From: Gemmatimonadales bacterium
GTDB taxonomy: Bacteria; Gemmatimonadota; Gemmatimonadetes; Gemmatimonadales; GWC2-71-9
Reading direction: 5' to 3'
Length of the DNA: 64,000 nucleotides
Assembly: GCA_036500345.1 (NCBI GenBank)
Contig: DASYCE010000006.1
Span: 16,349-80,348 of the forward strand
Of this stretch, positions 1 through 8,669 are shown piece by piece. Below the pieces are notes generated by a model. That model had not been told where the DNA came from. It ran no database searches and saw only the letters and a list, made by a program, of their open reading frames with translations. The translations under genes and the position numbers were made by a program. Position 1 is the stretch's first letter. The number at the start of each line of letters is the position of its first letter.

Positions 1-150
1 GCGGTCGGATCGGTCGAGGGAATTGAGCTGACCGTGTGTTTCACCGATCGGTATCGGACGGGCGGAGTTCTGACCCGCCGGATCATCTCAGCAAGACGGA
101 GCAATCATCATGAGCGCCAAGCACACCGCGAAGCGGTCGAAGATCGATAA
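1..150 (+). CDS. brnT: BrnT-like toxin, C-terminal fragment
   Basis: Frame 1 is open from the window edge to a TGA at 148-150. The tail reads ELTVCFTDR, then RRIISARRSNHHERQAHRE. This matches the last beta strand and helix of BrnT (DUF497) toxins, which typically end in VVFT..., RIISARxA and a basic helix. BrnT proteins are small RelE-fold ribonucleases that stop translation until bound by the BrnA antitoxin. The fragment overlaps the start of the next gene by 41 bases, the usual brnT-brnA order. The start and most of the fold lie outside the window, so catalytic residues cannot be checked. Confidence 0.75.
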   Translation, partial: AVGSVEGIELTVCFTDRYRTGGVLTRRIISARRSNHHERQAHREAVEDR

Positions 151-472
151 GTCGCCGCGCGGACGCGCTGATCTCGCGCGGCTTCGTGCCATGAGCGAAG
201 AGGAGATTGCGCGTAATGCGCCGCCGGAGCTGGCCGATCTTCCCAACGACTTCTGGGACAACGGCACGCTGGTGATGCCGATGATGAAAGAGGCGATTTC
301 ACTGCGAGTCGACGCCGATATACTCGAATGGTTCCGAAGCCTTGGCCCCAGATATCAGACTCGGATGAACGCAGTGCTGCGCGCCTATATGTCCCACGCC
401 CGCGGCCGAGCGCCGCGGGCACGAGCGGTCGCGGAGGCGGGGAGGCGCACGGGCAAGGGCAATTCCCGCTAG
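110..472 (+). CDS. brnA: BrnA-like antitoxin
   Basis: This 120-residue protein has the BrnA_antitoxin signature in its second half: KEAISLRVDADILEWFRSLG (about residues 63-82), then a helix around YQTRMNAVLRAYM. That is a ribbon-helix-helix DNA-binding fold. BrnA antitoxins neutralise BrnT by direct binding, and the complex represses its own promoter. The N-terminus is basic and holds the usual MSEEEI segment (residues 29-34). The ATG at 110 lies inside the 3' end of brnT, so the pair is translationally coupled. The C-terminal tail is rich in Arg, Ala and Gly. Confidence 0.85.
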   Translation: MSAKHTAKRSKIDKSPRGRADLARLRAMSEEEIARNAPPELADLPNDFWDNGTLVMPMMKEAISLRVDADILEWFRSLGPRYQTRMNAVLRAYMSHARGRAPRARAVAEAGRRTGKGNSR

Positions 473-591
473 GGCAATTCCCCGAAACCTCCCGCCGCGC
501 TACCTCGTCAGGTCTCCGTCACGCTCGACGATTCACCGACCATTGCAGTCCGACCGATCCGGCTCAACGCCCATTTCCCGGAGCTGCACCG

Positions 592-1200
592 ATGCGTCGT
601 TTGCACCTCGTCGCCACGCTCGCGCTCGCCACGGCACTTCCGCTCGCGGCCCAGACTCCGCAGACCGCTCCCCGCGCGATCCCGCTCCCCGACACGATGG
701 GTGCCAACTTCGACGTCAACGACACCCTCACCGCGCGAAGCGATCCCGGCGACTACGACTTCATGGTCGGCACCTGGTCGTTCACTTTCCAGGGGCGCGC
801 CCAGAACGGTGCGTTCAGCCAGCCGTTCACTGGCCACTGGGTCTTCACCAGGAAGCAGACTGGCGGGAAGGGCGTCTTCATCGAGGACCATTTCCGTCCC
901 GATGATCCGAACTCGACGTGGGATGCCGGCACCTGGACCTACCGCGTCTTCAATCCGCAGCGGCACCTCTGGCAGATGGAAGGGGTCACCACGTCGAGCG
1001 GCGCGTGGCAGCCGGGGCTGATGTGGAGCGCCGGCGCCGACCGTCTCCTCACCGAGTGGTATGGCACGATGCTGGTGCGATTCAGGTACTTCGCGATCGA
1101 GCCGACGAAGTTCCTCTGGCGCGCCGACGCGACCTTCGACCGCGGCAAGACGTGGATCCGCGATTACTGGACGATGGAGGTACACCGGATTTCGCAGTGA
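592..1200 (+). CDS. Exported DUF1579-like protein
   Basis: The product is 202 residues when started at ATG 592, which opens a clean signal peptide (MRRLHLVATLALATALPLAA, cleavage near AQ). The open frame extends further upstream but that part is not protein-like. The mature part carries DYDFMVGTWSFTFQGR, the motif seen near the N-terminus of DUF1579 and related lipocalin-like proteins. A series of beta strands rich in Trp and Tyr follows. The biochemical role of this family is unknown. It is probably periplasmic. The next gene starts 47 bases downstream in the same direction. Confidence 0.65.
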   Translation: MRRLHLVATLALATALPLAAQTPQTAPRAIPLPDTMGANFDVNDTLTARSDPGDYDFMVGTWSFTFQGRAQNGAFSQPFTGHWVFTRKQTGGKGVFIEDHFRPDDPNSTWDAGTWTYRVFNPQRHLWQMEGVTTSSGAWQPGLMWSAGADRLLTEWYGTMLVRFRYFAIEPTKFLWRADATFDRGKTWIRDYWTMEVHRISQ

Positions 1201-1247
1201 TGAGCGACCGCGCCACCGTCTCCACCTTCCGCACCGGAGCTCCGTGA

Positions 1248-1769
1248 ATGTCGCCATCACCTGAGAAGTGGTTCGAGCGCTCCTTTGATTTCGCACTCCC
1301 CAGCAGCCGCTTTCCCAGTCTTGTGGAACGACTGCGCGGCACGCCCGCGCGACTCGAAGAACGCACGCGAGCGTTGCCCGCCGACGTTCTTACCCGGGTC
1401 CATCCGGGCCACTGGTCGGCGCAGGAGAACGTCGGGCATCTCGTCGACCTGGAGCCGCTGTGGTTTCGCCGGGCGCAGCAGCTGTTCGCCGCGGAACCGG
1501 AACTGGCGCCCACCGATCTCGCGAACCGGCGCACCCACGAGGCGAACCACAACGCGCGTCCACTGGAAGATCTCCTCGCCGAGTTCCGGGGACTGCGTCA
1601 CCAGTTCGTGCAGCTCCTGGCGACCGCGGACGCTTCCGCCCTCACCCGTACGGCGCTGCATCCTCGCCTGCGGACGCCGATGCGCCTGATCGATCTGGCC
1701 GTCTTCGTGGCCGATCACGACGACCACCATCTCGCGGCGATCACGCAACTCGTCGAGCCCCCGGCGTGA
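1248..1769 (+). CDS. DinB superfamily protein
   Basis: This is a 173-residue four-helix-bundle protein. The DinB_2 hallmarks are HPGHWSAQENVGHLVDLE (residues about 47-64) and a C-terminal DHDDHHLAAI. Their histidines form the metal site typical of the DinB/YfiT fold. Such proteins are usually bacillithiol- or mycothiol-dependent transferases or uncharacterised metal-binding proteins. No signal peptide is visible, so it should be cytoplasmic. Two more DinB-type genes occur in this window, at 11917 (interrupted) and 23939. The substrate cannot be inferred. Confidence 0.85.
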   Translation: MSPSPEKWFERSFDFALPSSRFPSLVERLRGTPARLEERTRALPADVLTRVHPGHWSAQENVGHLVDLEPLWFRRAQQLFAAEPELAPTDLANRRTHEANHNARPLEDLLAEFRGLRHQFVQLLATADASALTRTALHPRLRTPMRLIDLAVFVADHDDHHLAAITQLVEPPA

Positions 1770-1836
1770 GCGAAAGCGGCGCATCGAATCCGTTGCTGGT
1801 GCTCTGACGAATCCCGGCTAGCTTTGGCGCCTTACG

Positions 1837-4011
1837 GTGAGGGGGGACGGGTTGGCGCTGGAACTGATCGAACGGGCGTTGGCCGACAAATACACCATAG
1901 AGCGTGAACTCGGCCGCGGTGGGATGGCCACGGTGTACCTGGCCCACGACCGCAAGCATGACCGCACCGTGGCGCTCAAGGTTCTCCACTCCGAACTCTC
2001 CTCGGCGCTCGGCCCCGACCGCTTCCTCCGCGAAATCAAGGTCGCCGCCCGCCTCAACCATCCCCACATCCTGCCGCTGCACGATTCTGGCGAAGCCGAT
2101 GGCTTCCTCTACTACGTCATGCCGTATGTCGAGGGCGAATCGCTCCGGGCGACGCTCAACCGGCGCAGCAAGCTGCCGCTCGACGAGGCGCTGCACATCG
2201 CGCGCGCGATTGCCGGCGCGCTCGACTATGCCCATCGGCAAAGGGTCGTGCATCGCGACATCAAGCCCGAAAACATCATGCTGCACGAGGGCGAAGCGAC
2301 CGTGATGGACTTCGGCATCGCCAAGGCGGTCAGCGTCTCGGCCGGCGACACACTCACCCAGACCGGGATGATGGTCGGGACGCCGGCGTACGTCTCCCCC
2401 GAGCAGGCGGTCGGCGAGTCGGAGATCGATGGACGAAGCGATCAGTATTCGCTGGCGTGCATGCTCTACGAGATGCTCTCAGGCGCCAGGGCATTCACCG
2501 GTGCCACGGCGCAGGCGGTGCTGAGCAAGCGTTTCACCGATCCGGTTCCGTCCCTGCACAAGATCGATGCAACGGTGCCGGACGAGATCGACATGGCGGT
2601 GTCCAAGGCGCTGTCGAAGGATCCGCGCGAGCGCTTCGACACGTCGGCCGAGTTCGCCAAGGCGCTGATCTGGCCGAAGGTGGCGACACCGGCCGAACAG
2701 CCGACGGTGAAGCACGCCACCGCACCCAAGTCGATCGCGGTCCTGCCGTTCGCCGACATGAGCGCCGAGCGGGAGAACGGCTACTTCACCGACGGCATGG
2801 CGGAAGAGATCATCAACGCGCTGACGACGATCAAGGCGTTGCGGGTCGCGTCGCGCACCTCGTCGTTCGCCTTCAAGGCGACCACCGAGGACATCCGCCA
2901 GGTCGGCAAGAAGCTCGATGTCGCCACGGTGCTGGAAGGGAGCGTTCGCAAGGCCGGGAACAAGCTCCGCATCACGGCGCAGCTGGTCAACGTCGCCGAC
3001 GGGTATCAGCTCTGGTCGCAGCGCTACGATCGCGACCTCGAGGATGTCTTCGCCATCCAGGACGAGATCGCGCAGAGCATCGTCAAGGCGCTGCGAGTGA
3101 TCCTGAGCGACGACGAAAAGCGGGCGATCGAGCGAGTGCCCACGGCGAACGTCGAAGCGTACGACTGCTACCTGCGCGGGCGGCAGTATTTCCATCAGTT
3201 CCAGAAGCAGAGTCTCGAATTTGCGCGGCAGATGTTCGCCAAGGCGATCGAGATCGATCCGACCTACGCGCTGGCGTACGCGGGGCTCGCCGACTCGTGC
3301 TCGGTGCTGTACACCAACTTCGACGCGTCCGAGGCCAACCTCTCCAACGCCGAGACGGCGAGTCGCCGGGCGCTGGAACTCGATCCGGGGCTGGCCGAGG
3401 CGCACGTGGCGCGCGGGATGGCGGTGTCGCTGCGCGGCCGGCACGCCGATGCCGAAGGAGAGTTCGAGACGGCGATGAAGCTGAATCCGCAGCTCTTCGA
3501 CGCCGCGTACATGTATGCCCGGGCGCTCACGGCGCAGGGGAAGCACGACAAGGCGCTGAAGATGTTCGAGCGGGCGTCGGAGCTGCGTCCCGAAGATTAT
3601 GTCGTCGCAGGATTGATGGGCCAGACGTTCGCGAATCTGGGACGCACGGCGGAAGCCCAGCTCGCGTATCGTCGCCAGTCGATCACTGCGGCCAAGCGGC
3701 TGGAGCTCAACCCGGATGATCCGCGGGCGCTCTACATGGGCGCGATCGCGCTGTCGCATCTTGGCGAGCTCAATGGGGCGAAGGACTGGGCGAGGCAGGC
3801 GCTGGCGATCAACCCGAGCGACGCGACGGTGCTCTACAATATCGCGTGCATGTTTGCCACCAGCGGCGAAGCTGACGAGGCGATCACCTTGCTGGAACGT
3901 GCCGTGGCGGCCGGGTTCGGGCACTGGAACTGGATCGAGAATGACGCCGATCTCGAATCGCTGCGGGGCAATCCGCGGTTCCTGGCACTGAAGGACAAGT
4001 TGAAGGGATAG
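1837..4011 (+). CDS. Ser/Thr protein kinase with TolB-like domain and TPR repeats
   Basis: The protein has 724 residues from GTG 1837. The N-terminal eukaryotic-type kinase domain keeps the Gly loop GRGGMATVY, VALKVL, catalytic HRDIKPEN (H139-D141), DFG (D158) and the SPEQ activation-segment end. It should therefore be active. After about residue 300 comes a TolB/FlgO-like module (IAVLPFADMSAERENGYFTD, later LEGSVRKAGNKLRITAQLV). This module is also found C-terminal to kinases, cyclases and CadC-type regulators. From about residue 430 to the end there are tandem TPR repeats. No transmembrane segment is evident, unlike many related kinases. The last 19 codons recur at 5414-5470 beyond the next gene. 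Confidence 0.93.
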   Translation: MRGDGLALELIERALADKYTIERELGRGGMATVYLAHDRKHDRTVALKVLHSELSSALGPDRFLREIKVAARLNHPHILPLHDSGEADGFLYYVMPYVEGESLRATLNRRSKLPLDEALHIARAIAGALDYAHRQRVVHRDIKPENIMLHEGEATVMDFGIAKAVSVSAGDTLTQTGMMVGTPAYVSPEQAVGESEIDGRSDQYSLACMLYEMLSGARAFTGATAQAVLSKRFTDPVPSLHKIDATVPDEIDMAVSKALSKDPRERFDTSAEFAKALIWPKVATPAEQPTVKHATAPKSIAVLPFADMSAERENGYFTDGMAEEIINALTTIKALRVASRTSSFAFKATTEDIRQVGKKLDVATVLEGSVRKAGNKLRITAQLVNVADGYQLWSQRYDRDLEDVFAIQDEIAQSIVKALRVILSDDEKRAIERVPTANVEAYDCYLRGRQYFHQFQKQSLEFARQMFAKAIEIDPTYALAYAGLADSCSVLYTNFDASEANLSNAETASRRALELDPGLAEAHVARGMAVSLRGRHADAEGEFETAMKLNPQLFDAAYMYARALTAQGKHDKALKMFERASELRPEDYVVAGLMGQTFANLGRTAEAQLAYRRQSITAAKRLELNPDDPRALYMGAIALSHLGELNGAKDWARQALAINPSDATVLYNIACMFATSGEADEAITLLERAVAAGFGHWNWIENDADLESLRGNPRFLALKDKLKG

Positions 4012-4014
4012 ATC

Positions 4015-5415
4015 CTGATCCTCCGACGCTTTGTCGCCCTGCCGGCACTTCTGATCGCGAGCATGATCGCGCCGACCGTCGGGCGCGCCCAGGGCGCTCT
4101 ACCCGCGACCCCCTTTTCGACATACCCAGCGCGTTTCGCGCACGCGTACGCCCAACTTGGAAACGGTCTGCTCATCATTCGCTCCCGCTGGGCGCCCGCG
4201 GGGTCGACCGACGCCGCATTCAATCAAGAGCCAAACTTCTTCTACTTCACCGGTGACGAGCGATCGCTTGCAGCGGTTCTCGTCCTCGACGGTGCGACAC
4301 ACCACGCAGAGTTGTTCCTTCCGGCTGATCTTCCACCAGACCTGCGCTTCTTTGCGCCAAAGCAGACAGCACCGACGGCGTTGTCGCCGAATGCCGTTCA
4401 CGTCGACCACGTCTCCGAATGGAGCGACTTCCGGTCGTACATCGACAACCGTCTGTCGACCGACCCGCATCGGACGATCTTCGTCGACGACGGTGGCTCG
4501 GCGAACGACTTCGCGGGCGATCTGGGTACTCCGCTCGATTCGCTGGCGACCCTTGATAATCCGTGGCGCGCGTGGCGGCGCGCGATCCAGCAGAGGTGGC
4601 CGAACGCTGTCGTGCGCAGCGGTGGCACAATCCTCAGCGCTATCCGTGCGGTAAAGGATTCAGGCGAGATCGCGACACTGCGCCGCGTGGCTGCGACGAG
4701 CGCCGCGGCGCTCCTCGCGGCGTTACCTCGATTCTCGCCCGGGCGGCGTCAACGCGAAGTGGAAGCGGCCGTTGTGGAAGCGTGCGTCCGAAACGCCGGC
4801 GGTGTGTCGTTCTGGCCGTGGGCGATGTCCGGCCCCAATTCCGCGTTTCCCACCCCCTTCACGTCGTTCATCGACCCCGGGCACCTCGACCGTGTGATGC
4901 ACGCCGGTGAGGTCGCGCGACTCGACATCGGCTGTCAGGTCGATCACTACCAGGGAGATGTCGGCCGGACGGTGCCGGTGTCTGGTGCCTTCACCGCCGG
5001 CCAGGCGGAAGTCATCGATCTCCTCGTCACGGCGTACCGGGCCGGGCTCGCCGCGCTGCGCCCCGGGGCGACCGCCGACGCCGTCATCCGCGCCAGCGTC
5101 GCCGCAGTCGCCCGTCGTCGGCCCGCGTTGCGCACGTCGCTTGGCCGAGACGCCGCGGCGGTGATCACTCGTCCCGACGGCATTCCGTTCTGGCAATTGC
5201 ACGGCATCGGTCTCGATGCTGCCGAAGCATTGCCGGATACGCTGCGGGCGGGGATGACGGTGGATTACGAGCCGATCTTCGTGGTCGGCGGACAAGGGTT
5301 CTACATGGAGGACATGATCCTTGTCACGCCGACCGGGTTCGAGATTCTTACGACGGGACTGCCAGACTCGGCCACCGAGATAGAACGCGCGATGCGGCCG
5401 CACGGATCACGCTAA
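4015..5415 (+). CDS. Secreted aminopeptidase P-type metallopeptidase (M24)
   Basis: The M24B fold has its metal ligands in order: two Asp in DIGCQ...GDVGR, His in LHGIGLDA, Glu in YEPIFVVGG and Glu in YMEDMILVT. It should remove N-terminal residues before proline. The N-terminal half is the creatinase-like substrate domain. The first ATG in frame is 4063, but that cuts a signal peptide in half. Starting at CTG 4015 gives a full one (LRRFVALPALLIASMIAPTV, then GRAQG), and AAGGG at 4003-4007 lies 7 bases before it. I therefore prefer 4015; 4063 is the conventional alternative. The gene follows the kinase by 3 bases. Confidence 0.85.
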   Translation: MILRRFVALPALLIASMIAPTVGRAQGALPATPFSTYPARFAHAYAQLGNGLLIIRSRWAPAGSTDAAFNQEPNFFYFTGDERSLAAVLVLDGATHHAELFLPADLPPDLRFFAPKQTAPTALSPNAVHVDHVSEWSDFRSYIDNRLSTDPHRTIFVDDGGSANDFAGDLGTPLDSLATLDNPWRAWRRAIQQRWPNAVVRSGGTILSAIRAVKDSGEIATLRRVAATSAAALLAALPRFSPGRRQREVEAAVVEACVRNAGGVSFWPWAMSGPNSAFPTPFTSFIDPGHLDRVMHAGEVARLDIGCQVDHYQGDVGRTVPVSGAFTAGQAEVIDLLVTAYRAGLAALRPGATADAVIRASVAAVARRRPALRTSLGRDAAAVITRPDGIPFWQLHGIGLDAAEALPDTLRAGMTVDYEPIFVVGGQGFYMEDMILVTPTGFEILTTGLPDSATEIERAMRPHGSR

Positions 5416-5470
5416 ATCGCTGCGAGGCAATCCCCGATTCCTGGCGCTGAAGGAGAAGTTGAAGGGCTAC
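5414..5470 (+). pseudogene. Remnant of a kinase-paralogue 3' end
   Basis: The 57 bases after the aminopeptidase stop translate to KSLRGNPRFLALKEKLKGY. This is almost identical to the last residues of the kinase at 1837-4011 (ESLRGNPRFLALKDKLKG, stop). At the DNA level the copies, 3955-4011 and 5414-5470, differ at only a few scattered positions. In the second copy the stop codon TAG has become TAC. The repeat brackets the aminopeptidase gene, as expected if that gene was inserted into, or recombined between, tandem kinase genes. Confidence 0.8.
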
Positions 5471-5473
5471 AGC

Positions 5474-8203
5474 TTACTCCGCTCGCAACGCTCGCATCGG
5501 TTCCACCCGCGACGCCCGCACGGCAGGGATCAACCCCGCGCCCAGGGCGACCAGTGACAACGTGATCGCTGCGGTGGCGAGGACGGCCGGATCGTAGCCG
5601 TTCATCCGGTACAACTGCGACTGCGCAAGGCGCCCGAGTCCAACCGCTGCCGCGATGCCGACTCCCCCACCCACCACGATCATCACGCCGACTTGGCGCA
5701 GAATCATCACGCGCACGCGCCCCGGTGCCGCGCCGAGTGCCATGCGGACACCGATCTCGCGGGTGCGTTGCGTGACCGTCTGTGCCAGCACACCATAGAG
5801 TCCAATTGCCGCGATCAGCGTGGCCAGGATGGCGAACGCGGCGGAGAAGTCGCCGATGAATCGATCGAGATAGACGTTCTGTTCGATCTGCTCCGGCATC
5901 GTTCGCATCTCCTGCACCGGCAGCCCGGGATCCAGTCGCGCCAGGACCCGCGGAATCATTGGAATCAGGCGATCGGGGTCCTGCGAGGTGCGCACATAAA
6001 AGGACGCGGCGCCGAGTCCGGGATCCTGTGCGTAGGGGAAGAACACCTGTGGCGGCACATCGTCACGTACCTCGCTGTACTTCGCATTCCGGACCAGTCC
6101 GACGATTTCGACATCGCGCGGCGTACCATTCCCCACATTCATCCGGCGCCCAATGGGATTTACGCCTGGCGTGAACTTCCTGGCGAATGCCTCGTTGACG
6201 ATGGCAACCTTGGGCGCGCTCGGCCCATCGGAGCGCGTGAACTCGCGTCCCGCGATGAGCGGTACGCCGAGGGTGCCGAAATATCCGGCGCCGACGCGAT
6301 TGTAGTGCGAGGTGTTGTCGACATCCGGGCCGTTCACGAAGCCATCGACGTCAAAGCCGCGCGCCCGGTTCCTGCCGGCGAGCAGCGGGACGATCGATGC
6401 CGTGGCACCCGTGACGCCCGGAATCTGCCGAAGCGAGTCCTCCAGGCGCTGCATGAACTGCAGCGTGCGTTCGGGCGTGTAGCCGTTCAGCTCCGGCGAA
6501 ATGCCGAAGGTGACCAGGTGATCGATCCTGAGGCCCAGGTCGACATGATTGATTCTGGCAAGACTCTTCGTGAAGAGCCCGGCCGCACCAAGCAGCGCCA
6601 TCGACAGCGCGAGCTGCGACGTCGCGAGTGAGGTACGCCAGCGTGCTGCACCGCGACCGCCGGCCGGTTGACCGGTGACACCGCGCAGTGTCGATACCAG
6701 GTCGGGTCGCGTGGCATGGAGCGCCGGGAAGAGGCCGAAGGCGAATGCGGTAACCAGCGCCAGCATCGCGGTGATGGCGAGGATCGTGGTGTCCAGATGA
6801 ATGTTGAATGTCGACGCGGTGGCAGGCGGAAGGAGCCGCGCCATCGCACCAAGCGTCGTGCGCGCCACCAGGAGCGACAGTGCCCCGCCCATGAGACCAA
6901 GGAGGCAGGCCTCGGTGAGGAGTTGCGCCACGAGCTGACGGCGGCTGCCGCCGATCGAGAGCCGTACCGCCATCTCGCCCGCCCGCGCGGCCCCCCGGTT
7001 CAGCAGCAGGTTGGCGATGTTGGCGCAGGCGATCAGCAGCACGAGTGCCGTGATCGCGAGCAGCAGCAGGAGCGGCGTCTCCGCCTGGCGCGAGAGATTG
7101 CTCTGCCCGCGCGCTCCCGGGTCGAGCCTGATCTGCTTCTGGAGGAACGCGGCCGCCGTCTTCGGTGAGAGATTCTGCTGCAGCGGTGCTTCCACGTCGT
7201 GAAGTATGGCGCGGTACGGCACGTTGATGCCGGCGGTCGCCTGGTCGACTGAAACGCCCGGCTTGAGCCTCCCGAACAGGTAGACCCACGCTTCGAGCCG
7301 TTCAGTGAGGTCAGTCGACCCGGGGCTGAGCAGCTCGCGCAGCGTGATCGGAACGAACACGCGCGGCTTGGCACCGAGCGTCGTGCCGGTGAATCCACGC
7401 GGTGCCACTCCCACCACGGTGATCGACTGGCCATTGACGATCAGCGACTGATTGAGGATCGCCGGATCGCCGCCGAACTCGGTCTGCCAGAAGTCATGGC
7501 TCAGTACGGCAACGCGCGCGTCGCCGGGACGTTGATCGTCGGTGGTGTCGAGCAATCGTCCGAGTGCGGGGTGCAGCCCGAGCACCGCGAAGTAGTTCCC
7601 CGACACGAGCACGCCATCGCCGGTCAGGGCGTGGCCGCGCGCCGAGAAGTTGGCGTCGAAGAGGACGTGCGCCGCGATGCCGGTGAAGCCGGTCTGGGCG
7701 CGCTGGAGGTCGCGAAACAGCGGGTAATCGAAGACCTGATTGCAGTCACCGGCCTGTCCGCAGGACTGATACCCGGTGGTGACGCCAACGCGGGCGAAAT
7801 TGACGAGGCCGCCGGGGTCCCGGACCGGAACCGGACGCAACAGGAACTGGTCGAACACCGAGAAGATGGCGGCGTTGGCGCCGATGCCAAGGGCGATGGT
7901 GAGCACGACGATCGAGGTGAACGCCGGACTCTTGCGCAGCGTGCGAAAGGCGTAGCGGAAGTTCGTCGCAACGATCTCGAGCCACGGGAGGCCGCGCTGA
8001 TCGCGCATCGCTTCGGCGGCGCGGGTCAGCCCTCCGGATGCGATGATCGCCTGCCGTCGCGCTTCTGCCGGCGACATGCCGCGTCGAATGTTCTCGTCGG
8101 TTTCCATCTCGATGTGCGCCTGCAGTTCGTCGTGAATGGCACGGTCGTCGTGATCTCCGAAGAATCCGATGATGCGCGCGAGGATGGCGCGAAGGTGTCT
8201 CAT
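5474..8203 (-). CDS. ADOP-1: orphan MacB/FtsX-type permease
   Basis: This is a 909-residue protein of the acidobacterial duplicated orphan permease (ADOP) type. A cytosolic N-terminal prefix (DDRAIHDELQAHIEMETDEN) precedes FRYAFRTLRKSPAFTSIVVL and the first membrane helix. Then come two copies of the unit formed by a MacB-like periplasmic domain and FtsX helices. FtsX helices lie near residues 380-500 and 775-900, and the protein ends ASRVEPMRALRAE. MacB-type permeases transduce ATPase motion to the periplasm rather than forming a channel. No ABC ATPase lies nearby. Its ATG overlaps the stop of the upstream padR by ATGA, so the two are coupled. Confidence 0.92.
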   Translation of the reverse strand: MRHLRAILARIIGFFGDHDDRAIHDELQAHIEMETDENIRRGMSPAEARRQAIIASGGLTRAAEAMRDQRGLPWLEIVATNFRYAFRTLRKSPAFTSIVVLTIALGIGANAAIFSVFDQFLLRPVPVRDPGGLVNFARVGVTTGYQSCGQAGDCNQVFDYPLFRDLQRAQTGFTGIAAHVLFDANFSARGHALTGDGVLVSGNYFAVLGLHPALGRLLDTTDDQRPGDARVAVLSHDFWQTEFGGDPAILNQSLIVNGQSITVVGVAPRGFTGTTLGAKPRVFVPITLRELLSPGSTDLTERLEAWVYLFGRLKPGVSVDQATAGINVPYRAILHDVEAPLQQNLSPKTAAAFLQKQIRLDPGARGQSNLSRQAETPLLLLLAITALVLLIACANIANLLLNRGAARAGEMAVRLSIGGSRRQLVAQLLTEACLLGLMGGALSLLVARTTLGAMARLLPPATASTFNIHLDTTILAITAMLALVTAFAFGLFPALHATRPDLVSTLRGVTGQPAGGRGAARWRTSLATSQLALSMALLGAAGLFTKSLARINHVDLGLRIDHLVTFGISPELNGYTPERTLQFMQRLEDSLRQIPGVTGATASIVPLLAGRNRARGFDVDGFVNGPDVDNTSHYNRVGAGYFGTLGVPLIAGREFTRSDGPSAPKVAIVNEAFARKFTPGVNPIGRRMNVGNGTPRDVEIVGLVRNAKYSEVRDDVPPQVFFPYAQDPGLGAASFYVRTSQDPDRLIPMIPRVLARLDPGLPVQEMRTMPEQIEQNVYLDRFIGDFSAAFAILATLIAAIGLYGVLAQTVTQRTREIGVRMALGAAPGRVRVMILRQVGVMIVVGGGVGIAAAVGLGRLAQSQLYRMNGYDPAVLATAAITLSLVALGAGLIPAVRASRVEPMRALRAE

Positions 8204-8541
8204 GACTGCCCCGGCTCAAGCGAGAGAAAGGCGGAGATCAGGTCGGCGGTACGCTGCCATTCGCGCTCTTCGCGGGCAAGCAGCTTCCGGCCCGCGGCGG
8301 TGAGCGCGTAGAACTTGGCGCGGCGGTTGTTCTCGGATGGCCGCCACTCGCCCTTGATGGCGCCCTCCTGCTCGAGCTTGAGGAGCGCGGGATAGAGGGT
8401 GCCGTAGTTGAGGGCGAGGCGGTTCTTGCTGGTTTCCTCGATGCGCCGCGCGACGCCGTAGCCATGCAACGGGCCGAGGACGGCGAGGGTGCGGAGAATC
8501 ATGAGGGCGAGCGTGCCCTGCATCACATCGGATTTGGACAT
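8200..8541 (-). CDS. PadR-family transcriptional regulator of ADOP-1
   Basis: The protein has 113 residues from ATG 8541; an upstream in-frame TTG at 8565 is less likely. It is a PadR winged helix: QGTLALMILRTLAVLGPLHG, GVARRIEE, then NYGTLYPALLKLEQEG (recognition helix and wing) and a C-terminal dimerisation helix. PadR proteins repress adjacent transporter genes. The same padR-permease pairing recurs three more times here. Upstream, TTGGTAACC (8565-8557 on this strand) resembles TTGGTAATC placed similarly before the padR at 20854, which suggests related operators. Confidence 0.93.
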   Translation of the reverse strand: MSKSDVMQGTLALMILRTLAVLGPLHGYGVARRIEETSKNRLALNYGTLYPALLKLEQEGAIKGEWRPSENNRRAKFYALTAAGRKLLAREEREWQRTADLISAFLSLEPGQS

Positions 8542-8615
8542 GGCAACCGTCCTATGGGTTACCAATACGACGCCGGAGGGGGTGAAACGGTTGCAGGAGG
8601 AGGGCGCGAGGCGTT

Positions 8616-8632
8616 GGGGGCCCTCGGCCCCC
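8616..8632 (-). terminator. GC hairpin between phosphatase-like gene and padR
   Basis: GGGGGCC, loop CTC, GGCCCCC form a perfect 7-bp stem. It lies 38 bases beyond the stop of the leftward gene at 8670-9293 and before the leftward padR. There is no T tract, so an intrinsic terminator is only a guess. Confidence 0.35.
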
Positions 8633-8669
8633 GGCTCTCGGCTTCACCCCTTCGTTCAGGGCTCCTGAC

